DNA of 37,697 nt from positions 228,621-266,317 of the forward strand of contig NMRA01000123.1 in NCBI GenBank assembly GCA_002633005.1. The letters run 5' to 3'. The DNA comes from Phoronis australis. Lineage: Eukaryota > Phoronida > Phoronidae. Position numbers and translations under genes: made by a program. Positions within the stretch are counted from its first letter, which is position 1; each line of letters opens with the position of its first letter. The notes beneath the pieces were generated by a model. That model saw only the letters and a list, made by a program, of their open reading frames with translations. It had not been told where the DNA came from and searched no databases. This document shows, piece after piece, positions 9,780-19,970 of the stretch.

Positions 9780-12700
9780 CTGCACACCAAACACAAAAAA
9801 TAGTTGAAAGCTAGCACTGACAATTAAACGTAAAACTGCTATGGTTTGCCTTGTGTACAATTTGCAGCTTACATGGTCTTGAATTATCCACACCTGTTTG
9901 ACTGTTTACTTTGTCAAACAAATAATTCACGGAATTATACAGCGAATGCCCACAAATCAAAACATATCACAGACACATAAGATTATAATTACACCCATTA
10001 AGTTCACTCAAAGAAAATTAATTTCAATATATACATTATAGACATCTTTCTCAATAGACAAACAGAAGCTGCGATTAACAGCACAAGCTATAGGCAGTAG
10101 ATTCTGTTATAAAGAACTATGTCTCCTAATACTTTATAGTTAAAGAGCCTGTTTTACCTGAAACATAAGAACCATATTATCTGTGGATATGTGGAGTTAA
10201 AATTTTGAATTTCAGATTACAACATGGACCAAGCGAAGTTCATGGATTGTTTCACTGGTAATACTAAATTGTCGCAAATACAATTGATCCCAGTTTAAAT
10301 CGTGGCAATTTTTAGTTTGACCCAATTTTCACTGTGACTAAATATAAATACCCTGAAACCACTATCTACAAATACTTTTACAAGTCACAAATTTTGTCTT
10401 TATTTAACCCCACACTGCCTACATTTTGTTACCAAGCCTTCCCCTTCGACAAATTATCAACACCTACTTATAGCACTTGCGTGGGTTCGCGCCCTTGCGT
10501 CTCATGTTCCCACTGCCCCCAGCTGAGCCCTGATTGGGACACGCCGTGGATATATGTCCAGTCTCGCCGCAGACATAACACGTGCGGCTATCTTCCTTGG
10601 TTTCATTCTCTGGGCAGTCCTTGACCAAGTGATCAGCACTTCCGCATGTGTAGCAGGTCTTGGCTTCTCCACCCATAGGACAGTCACGGGCCTTGTGGTT
10701 CTTGTCTCCACAAGTGTAGCATGCCCCTGGAAGGTAAACGGCGGCTGGGGATCACAGAAAACTAATAGCATCATTCTTCACTAATTAATAATTGCCAAAT
10801 TGTCATTTTCTATTTCACAAAGGCAAAGTACCTTGCTGCAAATGAGGTCAAATTTACCAAACTACCTCGCTGCAAATGAGGTCAAATTTACCAAACTACC
10901 TTGATGCAAATGAGGTCAAATTTACCAAACTATCTTGCTGCAAATGAGGTCAGATTTACCAAACTACCTTGCTGCAAATGAGGTCAAATTTACCAAACTA
11001 CCTTGCTGCAAATGAGGTCAAATTTACCAAACGTTACTTTGAAACACGTGTCTGCACACTACAAAACTAAGCTAGTAACAATCTACCTTTTTCTTACTTT
11101 TGTTGACAAATCTGACACTTCCCTAGTCTGCCATACCAACTACTAAGCTGAATAATTGCTCTACTTAGGTTTTGAGAACCAGTCTTCTCCACTGAATAAT
11201 GTGTATCAAACTGGTTCTCAACATATGGGACCGTTATAACCGGCTATTACCTAGGCAACCACTCTCATCTTTTCATGTCCTGACAAACATCATTTGCTCT
11301 GGAGCAATTTTATGACAAATTAAGATTAATTAAGACATTGTGATTAGTGCATCTGATCTGTTTGAAAATCAACACCAGCCATGATCTCACCAAAAGAAGT
11401 GCACAATTCACGTATTCGTCAAATTTCATGGCAAACATCAAACTTTTTATATGTAAAAATCAACTTACTCAGAGACCAGTAATAAGTTCTAACGTTTCGA
11501 ACTGTGCTCTGTAGTTCTTTGTCAACGACTGGTAGGGGCGTCTTGGTTTCCAGTCCTTCTGTTATTCGGTAGTAGTATAGCCTCATATATCGGCGGAAGT
11601 TGCAGACCTTGGTCCCAGTTCATACCAAGTTTGTCCACCCCAAAGATCCCACCCCACTTAATCGCCAATGTTGTGTTATATATCAACTGTCATGCACTGA
11701 AGACCTATCTCATACTTACATCAGTGAGACCAAGCGATCCCTGGGCAACAGAACCAAAGAACACAATAAACTGGACAAGCCCACTGGAGTGGGAGAACAT
11801 CTCAGAATCTCTGGCCACACTGTATGTGGCAAACATGCCAAGATACTGGCTAAAGAGGAAAACTGGTTTTCTAGAAAGGTCAAAGAGTCTATATAAATAA
11901 AAACCAACAAACATATTATGAATCGTGACCAAAGTCTGCAACTTCAGCCGATATATGACGCTATACTACTTCCGGATAACAGAAGGACCAGAAACCAAGA
12001 CGACCCCCTACCAATCGTTGACGAAGAACTGTAGAGCACAGTTCGAAACGTTCGAACTTCTATATTACCAGTCTCTGAGAAAGTTGATTTTTACTTCTAA
12101 ACACACCTTCACCGAGACCATGAAAAACCTCTTTTCAATCAAACTTCAAACTGTTTGATGGACACACAGAAATATAAAATTGTTATTAGGTCGCACAGCA
12201 ATGGCTGAATTTTTAAGTCGTCCTCATCTTTCAAGAACACACCTGCCAAATTTCAGTAAGATCCTGCAAATTTGGGCTTTTTTATTACAAAAAAGACACA
12301 CAGAGAATTGATCCAAAACAACTGCACTATTTAATCATGTCAGTTTGCACACAAAGTTTTAAGCGTAAAAGTTTACGTAATTTAATAACAGTGCATAAAA
12401 ATCGCAAGTTTGAGAATTTGTGACAATAAGTGTAAATAGTACCCAAGTTTAAGTATTATTATTGACTACAGCCAAACCAGTATTTGTCCTTTAACTTCCA
12501 AGACATAAGGAGTAGATTGAAATGAAGTTTCTTTCTCCTCACGTATAATTTATTCTAATATTTAATTTTTTCAAATTAAACAACAAAATGTTTTGTCGCA
12601 AAAAATGAGAGCACCCCCAATTAAAAGAGGAACTAAACATTTTTCCGACCAACCAACCTGCTGATGAAGAGTGAAACTAGGGCGAGAAGGATGAATGTAC

Positions 12701-15700
12701 ATTTTAAGGACAACCTAATCACAAGTTACAATTAAAATCCTCATGGGTTTCTTACCAGGGTCAATGTCCTTTGTGCAGTCGCGAGAGATGTGACCTGTAC
12801 CACTGCACCTGTAGCAACGCTCCAACTGCTCGTAACAGTCCCGCGCAAAGTGACCAAAACGCCTACATTTATAGCATCTCACTGTAATTCAAAGAAAGGA
12901 ACGTGTAACTACCAATAAACAATATGTACCAACAATATGTACCAACTCAAATCCACCTGCCGCCAAAGATAAAACACAGATGATTGCAGAGACTGGAGGT
13001 GCGTGTTTCACAGATCTCATCAGATTTTTGCTGAACATTTCCGACATTGCCCGATTTTTGCTGAACATTTCCGACTTCCGGCTCCTTACTTCCTGTTGTA
13101 ATTTAAGCACATATTTGACGTGTGCTGACTACCATGGTGGCAAATGCACTGATTTCACAAAATAAATGGAGGTATTGAGTGGGTGCCCAGCGTCACTATG
13201 GGTCGTTTATATGGTGAGCATGACCTCTAACAACAACGACCTGTAACTTCTTCACAGAAACCACTTCTCAACTGAGCAAGGAACAAGTTGACAACAGTAA
13301 GAGGTCTAACTTAAGTTCAGTTTCTTTGATGTTACGCCCGCTAAGCACATCTAAAACCAGAAACTTCTTGTGTCTGACTCTGAAGAACAATCAAAATTAT
13401 GTGACTTATCTCAAAAATCGATGCTAAAGATTTCCTTTGTACGATCGAACTTTATTTCCGTTGCTAATTGAAACACTTAAGATCATAATTACAAGTCAAA
13501 AAATGCATGAAAATCATCTAAGTTTACAAGATTTTACGAAATATGAAAGCTTGAATTTGGTCGCAAGTCACCTCTTGACGCTGTCATGATAAAGAAATTT
13601 TGACGTCATTTGATAGGCTAAATGAACTGCTTTCCGAATTTAAGTCGGAGCAGTACGTGGAACAAAAAATTTGGTCTCATCCTCCCACTTCACTATTGCC
13701 GAAAATAGGTTTAGTGAAGTAATTGTAAGTCCATCAGTCTAGAAATAATTCATAGATCTCAGCAGTAGATATTCCAAGAGGGCCACACTGCTAGACACGT
13801 TGATTCAGATTTCTAGCTCATCGGCTCAGTTTCTGCTATGCATTAACGAAGCACTAAACTGGTTCCAGGAGATCAGTGCAATGGGCCCACATGCGCAGCC
13901 TTCACAATTAAAACAGTAGTAGTTATGTGTATACTCTCAGAGACTTTGGACTTTACGACAACTGAGATTCAGATAATTATTTTTCAAAAATAATTGAATG
14001 TAGTGTAAGATCAAATTTCTGTCTTAAAGGAGCATACTTCCCAAAAACGATATATTTTGCAACAGTTTAGATTGACCACTTCTAATCAATAATGGCACAT
14101 TGAATCATTTTACCTGACAATATACGGCATGCGAAGGTACTGAACCTAGCCTGTGAATCTAAACCGTCTGCTGTGCCATTCAGCGACTGGGCATTTAACA
14201 GTATAAGATTATCCCTTGACTTTACCATTTTACACACATATAACACAAAACGTCAACGCAAAAATTCTAATCGATACATTGAATTTTCAAATTTTGTTTC
14301 ACAATTACAAATTTACAGAAATTCTGAATGTGGCTAGGCTCGGTGCCCAGCGAACATCCCGAGTTCAGCCGCGGAAAGCTTGGACCTGTTCGGTAATAAC
14401 TTAAATCGATTCTTCCATGAAATAAAGAAAGGAGGTCATCACCGTGTACAGTAAATAACACTAATGCTAATACTTCAGTTCTAGACAATCAAAATGCTCA
14501 GTACCATGCACTGGCTCGGGCGCTGGTCAGGCTGGCGGGTGAATGATCGTGAATATATCATACCAGGTCAGCCAGATCTGATGTGAAATATGAACACTAA
14601 CAAATTATGAAGACATAAACTTACACTCACGAATGCTCCAAATAATTACAAAATTGCTTACGAAGTAATCAGACTCTGATATAGTGTTCAAGCCAGATAA
14701 GACTGTTAGGATAAGAGCCACTTTAGTTGGATCTACGCACTGGAGTCAGCATGGCTGCTGGCAATGTCGATGTTGACGAACTCTCATCTGGTGAGTATTT
14801 TGAAGGTGAATCTCAAGGATTCTCAGGCTACCAGTTAGAGCCAGAGTTTACAGAGTACTAGGAAGAGTTGAAGAGGAGCCGCAAGCGTAAGCAAGAAACA
14901 TGGCAAGGGGCAAGAACCACAGAATTATGTGATGGTCCACCTTGATTTTGCACCTCATCTAAATAGATCAGTGCCAATGGCAGTTTTCAGGGCTGGGAAA
15001 AAAAACTGAAGAAAACAGGGGTCTATAAAGAAGTCTAACCAATGAGTACATCATCAAATAGCTGTTATAAAACATGTTTTCATGACTAGGAAGACAATTG
15101 TTCACCAATAAACCGTGCAGTACATTGAACTTTATAATGTCTGGGTATGGTCAACGTGCATTTCGATACCAAGAGATAAACAGCGCATTATGTTATTTTC
15201 TCTCATCGTTGGCCTCGTTCTTCACGATTTTATGATCAATTCAAAACTGGACAATAAGTATTCTGCATTTGGTTTGGTACCTGCAAGACTCAAACAATCA
15301 AACGATAAAATTATTAAAGGCTCCTCAACAAGCTCTAGCCCTGAACCTCAGTTCCTCCTCACCACAACTCAGCGTATGGTTGCCACCAACTTACAGTTTT
15401 ACGCAGGGCATGTTAGAGAATAAATATTGTAAATCGAAATCACTGTTGACAAAATGCCGTCTGCAAACATATTGGTGATTCGGTGCATCACACTTAAGTG
15501 CTGATTGTGAAAATCTTTCATTTTTAACTGTTGCAAGCGACTTCCGAAGCATGTCGGGATCTCGATGGAGCATAAAGGAGGACACCCTCCATTTTCCCTT
15601 GTAGATTCATAGCACAGTCTAGCAGCATACACTCAGTGTAAGAACTGATGACATCACCACTTAGTATACTCATACTCACCATCCTCACTGATTAATGGGT

Positions 15701-16247
15701 CTCTCGGCTCAGTGAGATCGACCAAATACAAGGCAATGTGGACACTGACTGATTAAAGCAGTAAAAAAAAAACGAAATAAATAAGTGTTAAGTCACTTTT
15801 CATGAAACAGACCCCTAAACTCGGTGAAATGTTTGGATACAGTAAACACAGGCAATTGCGAATGATGGCCATTTTTGAAGAGAAAAAACACATAATTCTG
15901 GTTCAAAAAAGAAAAATTACTCACGGTTGGCAAACATCACTCAAGGTAACAGAAAAATAGTTACCCCTCTCCCCCGTAGAACTGTCGCTGATTTACTTGT
16001 ACGGCCACTGCATCCTTTTTACCCCAGGGTCCTGGCAAGACTAAGGATAGTTAACGTTAGCTGCTCATAAATTAATGACAAAAGCGAACTTCAGAACTTC
16101 AACAGTTCAACAATCACAGATTAGGAACTTACCTCCCCCGCCACGCCGAGGGCGAGACATGCGTCCAGCGCCACCACCACCACCACTAGGACAGTTCCTG
16201 GCAATGTGACCACTTTGACCGCACGTAAAACACCCATCTCCACTCAT
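9668..16247 (-). CDS. CNBP-like protein with eight CCHC zinc knuckles
   Basis: Four coding exons join on the minus strand: 16247-16133, 12881-12756, 10726-10468, 9779-9668 (612 nt, 203 aa). Phases 1, 1, 2 agree across all junctions and every intron has GT-AG ends. Eight CX2CX4HX4C knuckles lie at residues 6-19, 41-54, 61-74, 83-96, 105-118, 130-143, 165-178 and 187-200. A Gly/Arg-rich linker (about 22-38) follows the first knuckle, where CNBP/ZNF9 proteins carry their RGG box. The family binds single-stranded G-rich RNA and DNA and acts in translation and transcription; vertebrate CNBP has seven knuckles and yeast Gis2 also has seven. The seventh knuckle is split by the last intron. An acidic linker (EEEDDE, 179-184) separates knuckles seven and eight. 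The C-terminal knuckles (CGSADH, CGSTDH) are somewhat ZCCHC9-like, so exact orthology is uncertain. The start is the first ATG after a good acceptor, and knuckle one follows directly. Confidence 0.9.
10468..10726 (-). CDS. Zinc-knuckle gene, third coding exon
   Basis: Encodes knuckles four to six ([42 protein letters not shown]), a Gly/Ser/Arg/Lys linker, and the first half of knuckle seven (KCYK). The acceptor may be CTTCCAG before 10726, or CCCCAG before 10744, 18 nt upstream and in the same frame, which would add six residues. The donor GTAGGT (10467-10462) holds an in-frame TAG, so reading through into the intron stops at once; splicing to 9779 restores the knuckle. Confidence 0.88.
10830..11032. 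repeat. 34-bp minisatellite, six copies, intronic
   Basis: Six near-identical head-to-tail units of 34 bp (ACCTTGCTGCAAATGAGG followed by TCAAATTTACCAAACT) lie in the intron between the second and third coding exons of the zinc-knuckle gene. Differences between units are single bases (C/T at unit base 5, A for C in unit 3, G for A in unit 4). Every unit contains AGGTCA, or AGGTCAG in unit 4. There are no unique spacers, so it is a tandem array and not a CRISPR. Confidence 0.95.
11488..11525 (-). ncRNA. Hammerhead-ribozyme-like motif, left repeat (degenerate)
   Basis: On the minus strand, TTGACAA (a further decayed core) is followed by AGAACTAC, a loop, ACAGTTC, then GAAACGTT. The stem is weaker than in the right copy, because two positions no longer pair. 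It is the same motif carried by the inverted repeat and is probably inactive. Confidence 0.35.
11600..11896 (+). pseudogene. GIY-YIG endonuclease domain of a Penelope-like element (fragment)
   Basis: The frame reads CCVIYQLSC ... [19 protein letters not shown] ... [11 protein letters not shown] ... [16 protein letters not shown]-stop. This matches the C-terminal endonuclease of Penelope-like retroelements: a VIY-x-L/I-x-C strand, a Y-I-x-E-T-x-R core, an R-x-K-E-H helix, a G-E-H...GH pair, and a final E-x-x-W-x-x-R-K-x-K-E-[SA]-I. The glycine of the second strand (usual YIGET) is serine. No reverse transcriptase precedes it, so it is not an autonomous gene. The start at 11600 is arbitrary because the frame opens inside the left inverted repeat. 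Confidence 0.75.
12018..12052 (+). ncRNA. Hammerhead-ribozyme-like motif, right repeat
   Basis: TTGACGA (12018-12024) resembles the CUGANGA core with U for the first C. A perfect 7-bp stem follows, GAACTGT / ACAGTTC with a 5-nt loop, then GAAA (12045-12048) and ACGTT. Three pairs (TCG / CGA) can form stem I. Penelope-like elements are known to carry minimal hammerheads in their terminal repeats. Core deviation and the tiny stem III make activity doubtful. Confidence 0.45.
12756..12881 (-). CDS. Zinc-knuckle gene, second coding exon
   Basis: Flanked by a TTACAG acceptor and a GTAAGA donor. It is 126 nt, entered and left in phase 1, and encodes two knuckles back to back, [14 protein letters not shown] and [14 protein letters not shown]. 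Confidence 0.9.
13023..13076. repeat. Tandem duplication, 30-bp unit, intronic
   Basis: GATTTTTGCTGAACATTTCC is repeated with a 30-bp period in the first coding intron of the zinc-knuckle gene (two copies). It is a simple local duplication. Confidence 0.8.
14750..14905 (+). pseudogene. Fragment of a P2X7-like intracellular-domain family protein (broken)
   Basis: From ATG at 14751 a frame reads [20 protein letters not shown] and continues to [11 protein letters not shown] before a TAG; the same frame continues [12 protein letters not shown]. The G-Y-x-x-E-P-E-x-T-x-x-E-E-L pattern is typical of the start of a large invertebrate gene family annotated as P2X7-like or SWIM/zinc-binding, often seen as multi-copy, transposon-like genes. 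Downstream the frame decays. It lies in an intron of the zinc-knuckle gene on the opposite strand. I call it a dead copy; family assignment rests on this one motif. Confidence 0.4.
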
Positions 16248-16261
16248 TCTCACAGCCCTGC
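16133..16261 (-). CDS. Zinc-knuckle gene, first coding exon
   Basis: A TATTTCAG acceptor precedes base 16261; 14 nt of 5' UTR then lead to ATG at 16247. The exon encodes M1 to G38 including knuckle [14 protein letters not shown] and the Gly/Arg-rich linker, and ends in phase 1 at a GTAAGT donor (16132-16127). A non-coding upstream exon is required; I could not place it. Confidence 0.88.
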
Positions 16262-16554
16262 CTGAAATACAAACATGATACATATCGTATCAACATGATA
16301 CACTATCGTACAATCAAAATAACAGAGACAGCAACCCCTGCTGGACAACATGTCCATCCCCAACGGCACTTATACTCGTGGAAGGACTAGCATTTTAAAC
16401 AGCGGGTGTCAAAATTTGGATTGCTAAGTAAAAGTTGCAAAAAAAACACTTTCTTTTCACAGCATGTTTCAGTAAACGAGAGCAATGTGGAGCATTGAAA
16501 CGCACTGCAAATGGCGTGATTCTAGGGGAGTTTTTGATATCAGAATTGAGAAGG

Positions 16555-16905
16555 CCTTATTGTTTCTCTTAAAGCACAGAACTATTGCAAAATTTTATGA
16601 AAATTCACCCAGGAATTCCAAAGATACTGAGCCATACAGATAAAAATTGCCATTAAGCAGCCCAGCAGTAGTCAAAGCAGACCATCAATTGTCAAGTTAA
16701 AAGTAACCCACTTGCCAAATTGTGATCTTGCGAGGGGTTTAGTAGATACAGCCACAGATACAAAAATGTCATTAGGGGACACCACAGTAGTTGGACCCAC
16801 TAAGGGGGCAGAGCGGTAGCCAGGCCAGTCCAAAAGTTGCCATCGTCTGTTGCCTGATTTACAGGAAGACATCTGCCAAATTTCACAAAGATTGGCTAAA
16901 AGGTT
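16555..16905. repeat. Imperfect internal duplication / dispersed repeat
   Basis: Two diverged segments are related: GATACTGAGCCATACAGATA followed by an A-run, TTGCCATTAAG...CAGTAGT near 16622-16675, and GATACAGCCACAGATACAAA, ATGTCATTAGG...CAGTAGT near 16746-16792. The phrase CTGCCAAATTTCA near 16872 also occurs near 12243 (CTGCCAAATTTCA). This looks like part of a dispersed, non-coding repeat family. Confidence 0.4.
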
Positions 16906-18130
16906 GTAGCTTGCTTAAAAGGGAACTGTATTTTATTCTGAATAAATTCTGGATAGTTTTCCATGAATTGTTGATTAATTTCACAAATAATTCAACAACA
17001 AAAATTAAACTTATATTCTCTAACGAAGCTCAAAAAAAATACCGGCTTGGAGCGCTACTTAGTCTAGTTTGGTGGGGGCTGTCACTGTCCTATGTTAGCA
17101 TGCAATCAAGTAGCGTTTTTCATATTGTCGGAATAAGAAATTTTAGTGTGAAATGTCGGGTCACCAGGAATACCTGTTTGAGCCGAGGCAACACAAAGTG
17201 ATACCCAGTCATCGTCAGACGAAAATTTGCCGGTGCAACCAGTCCGTATCAACAATTTACAATGGTGTGACTGTGCAGTGGGCAATGTGGCCAGCCAGTC
17301 AGCCAGCTGTCAGCACTCAGCGCTGTTAACTTGAAGGGTTGGCCGGTAAGTTACCGACTATACCTGTTATGAAGACTATCGTACCACTGTGTGTTGAGCT
17401 CCTTTAACCCCAAAATTTCAGACAGCCGTTGACTACCCGGGTATAGTTGACTTATGCTCGTCCGGCACCTCCTCGTAAAACTTAGGCTACATCAACATAT
17501 AAAGCTCGGACCGGTGGGGGTGCATCTGGTAGTCACCCGACACTCCCACTGTTTGTTGCAAGCCGTTTAAGTGGAAAACAATCAAATAAACGTCATTTGG
17601 TACATAACTTGCCGCCTTTTTAACAAAGAAATGTCGTCCGTTCAAAAACAGCACGCTCGTGACACGGCGCACGCGCCATTTCCTAAAAATTTGAGATGTC
17701 TTTCGGGACATGATGACAGCTTCGCAGTACCAAGGTTGTTCAAAAATTCGGTTTGTTGGTATAAAAATACTAAAAACTTGTAACAAAATGAAACAAGTTC
17801 CTATAATTTGTTATAACATGTACGCAACCTAGGTACCGTCAGCGACGAACACTTGTTAAAAGAATCGGGGGGAAAAGAAACCGGTAAAGGTCAGGTGACG
17901 TAATCGCAAAAAGCCGACTCAAGAGAGAACACATCACAATTTTAGCAGCAGCCGATGAACGATCGCTAACTTTTCCAACACCGGTAAATATAGGCCTACA
18001 GAATTTATTTTTCTCTAGGAACCTGGTCCCTATGTTTACTCAAGGATGAGATTAGTTTTAATGACATTAAGTCAGACTTTATTTTCCATTTTTTACCCAT
18101 ATCGGCTCTTGAAAACCTGTAGGACTATAT
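16906..18130. other. Gene-free stretch; probable 5' flank of the zinc-knuckle gene
   Basis: No domain-bearing frame. The non-coding first exon and promoter of the zinc-knuckle gene should lie somewhere between 16.3 and about 21 kb, but several GTAAG/GTGAG donors are possible and none can be chosen by eye. Confidence 0.35.
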
Positions 18131-18250
18131 TTAGTATATAGCTTTGGGCCAAGGCTTGCCGGTAACCCGACGATGGTATGCGATGACCATCCCTTTAGAA
18201 GACACCTTTTTCGAAGAGTTTGAGCAAGCAGGTGCCATACAAAAAGGCAT
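18131..18250 (-). pseudogene. Possible THAP-domain relic
   Basis: On the minus strand a frame reads CMAPACSNSSKK, then a few residues on, MVIAYHR. This resembles the start of a THAP zinc finger (C-x(2-4)-C-S-N-x-S, then a strand ending F/Y-H-R-x-P). The next residues fit THAP (R-L-P) only after a change of frame, and no W, AVPTIF box or second C-x2-H is seen. If real, it is a frameshifted, truncated fragment, such as from a P-element-like transposase. Low certainty. Confidence 0.25.
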
Positions 18251-18394
18251 AGCAAACCTTTTAAAGAACTGTGGCAAACAATAAAAAATAAAAAATAAGG
18301 ATGATTGATACAATGATAAATTACGATGCAAACTCTTCAAAATATGACATACTAGTAAGCAAATGAATGTGTAAAACAGCCTATACCCCGCCAT

Positions 18395-19920
18395 TCACGT
18401 CACTGGCACATCAGCCAATCATCGATCGCTTTCAGAATTCAGTGTTTTGACCATGAATTCGAATTGGCTTTTGTTTGGCACGCAAGTCAGGCAAATATGA
18501 GTTTTATTTGTATGTTAGAACCGATTAACTGCAGCATTATTTTGACTACAGTCCCCTTTTAAAACCACCAATTACTTTGTTTTGACAAGTGGCTGTATGT
18601 TACTAGCATCATTAAACCTTCCTTTATAGCAGTGCACACACAACTGTGAATTCAATATCCCAAAGACAAGAAAATCGGCTTCAACTAAAAGTTTCTTATG
18701 TCCACCGACAAGAGTGTGACGTATGAAAGTACCCACCACCAGTGTGTCATGTACACCAACACGCGAGATTCTTTTACAAACTCGTGTCATATCCGTGCAT
18801 CTCCAGAGTGTCACGGGAAGGAGGAAAAGGCCACAACGTGATCAAATACTGACTTTTCCCTTGTTACAAATGCCATTCTCACCATCCTTCATTACAACAT
18901 AAACCCCACAAAATGAGCGGCAACATCTGAAGACTTTTCACACTAAACACAATGGAGGAAGACCAATGCTGTGATCAGTTGTCCCGAATCTACGTATGCT
19001 CATAACTCAAGAATCAGCTAAAATTATCATGCAGCATGATAGTGTTTACAGGTAGGTTAATTTGACAGCTGATTGACTGGTGGGGTTGTTTTAGGCGTTT
19101 TTGATATGGAAGTGGTGGTTTTAGGCAGTCTAAGAGATATGAGTGGCCACCAAATGTAAAGGTGTCCTTCTATGCTCGAAAGGTTCTTACAATTGAGTTT
19201 TATCGATAGTGATTAAGTCAAGGCAAGGTGTACTTTGACAAAAAGCTTCGGGCATATATGAATAAAGGAAACAGCATAGACCATAGCCTAGGATGGTTGA
19301 ACTTAAAAAGCCTCTAAATTTGCCTTTAATGGGCAATGCAAGGTCCTTGATCAGTGCCATTCCCCTGTGAAAAGTATTTAATAATCACGCAAAATTCCTT
19401 TCATCAGGCCCAAAGTTCCTTTTCAATTAAAACATTCCTCTGAAGGTAGGAATCACTTCTACAAACATCCTGGATATATAGCCGTGGATTTTGTGACAGA
19501 TTTGACCACATACTTGATATATAAAGTCTTTCAGCTATACATCTTCTATGTCTGAAGACGTTGCTGCGCCAAATAAGAGCGGGATTTGTAAGAAAAGACA
19601 TGTCAGCTGCTTGAGGGTTTGCCAATAAAGGTTGACCACCAGGGTAGTGGAAATGTGCAGAGAGGGTCCCCTCAATCAAAGACTTCTCATCTCAGTAGGC
19701 ACAACCTTAGGCATACGTTTCGCGGTTGCAAGACTTGTAACTGCGAAATGTGTGCCTGAAGTGTAGTATGACTGTCTGAACTGTCAGCCAGCACAGTTAG
19801 CACAGATGGGGACCACCTCATAAGGTCGCTATACGCAGTCGCTGGAAGCTTTTTGGCAAAATATAGTCCCATCCACACACAAACTTGCCCTAGAACAACT
19901 TACGCCTACTTTTAAGTGGA
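18395..19920. other. Gene-free stretch, nothing recognised
   Basis: Short frames (18572-18814, 19404-19679, 19687-19878, all minus) have no recognisable motifs or splice partners. No repeats with clear ends were found. Confidence 0.45.
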
Positions 19921-19970
19921 GCACACACATGCACACACACACACACACACAAANACACACACACACACAT
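19921..19970. repeat. (CA)n microsatellite with one ambiguous base
   Basis: An ACACAC run of about 45 bp, interrupted by ATG and by AAAN; the N at 19954 probably marks an unresolved base in the simple repeat. Confidence 0.95.

Larger units (their letters stand above)
11453..12093 (+). mobile_element. Penelope-like element remnant with inverted terminal repeats
   Basis: About 175 bp at 11453-11627 is the inverted, imperfect copy of 11918-12093; shared words include GTCTGCAACTTC, CGATATATGA, CTATACTACT, ATAACAGAAGGAC and TCTCTGAG. Between the arms sits only a GIY-YIG endonuclease-like frame. Penelope-like retroelements carry reverse transcriptase plus GIY-YIG endonuclease and often LTR-like repeats in direct or inverted arrangement. 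Here the reverse transcriptase is missing, so this is an internally deleted or 5'-truncated copy. It lies in the second intron of the zinc-knuckle gene, on the opposite strand. Confidence 0.75.

Noticed and set aside
10464-10676. Stand-alone 70-aa zinc-knuckle ORF ending KCYK-stop
   Set aside because: The stop lies in the GTAGGT donor; splicing to the exon at 9779 restores knuckle seven exactly and in phase, so the free-standing frame is only part of an exon.
10830-11032. CRISPR-like array
   Set aside because: Units abut directly with no unique spacers and the context is a eukaryotic intron; it is a minisatellite.
12667-12685. Hammerhead core CTGATGA...GAAAC near 12670
   Set aside because: Only five bases separate CTGATGA and GAAA, leaving no usable stem II; a chance match.
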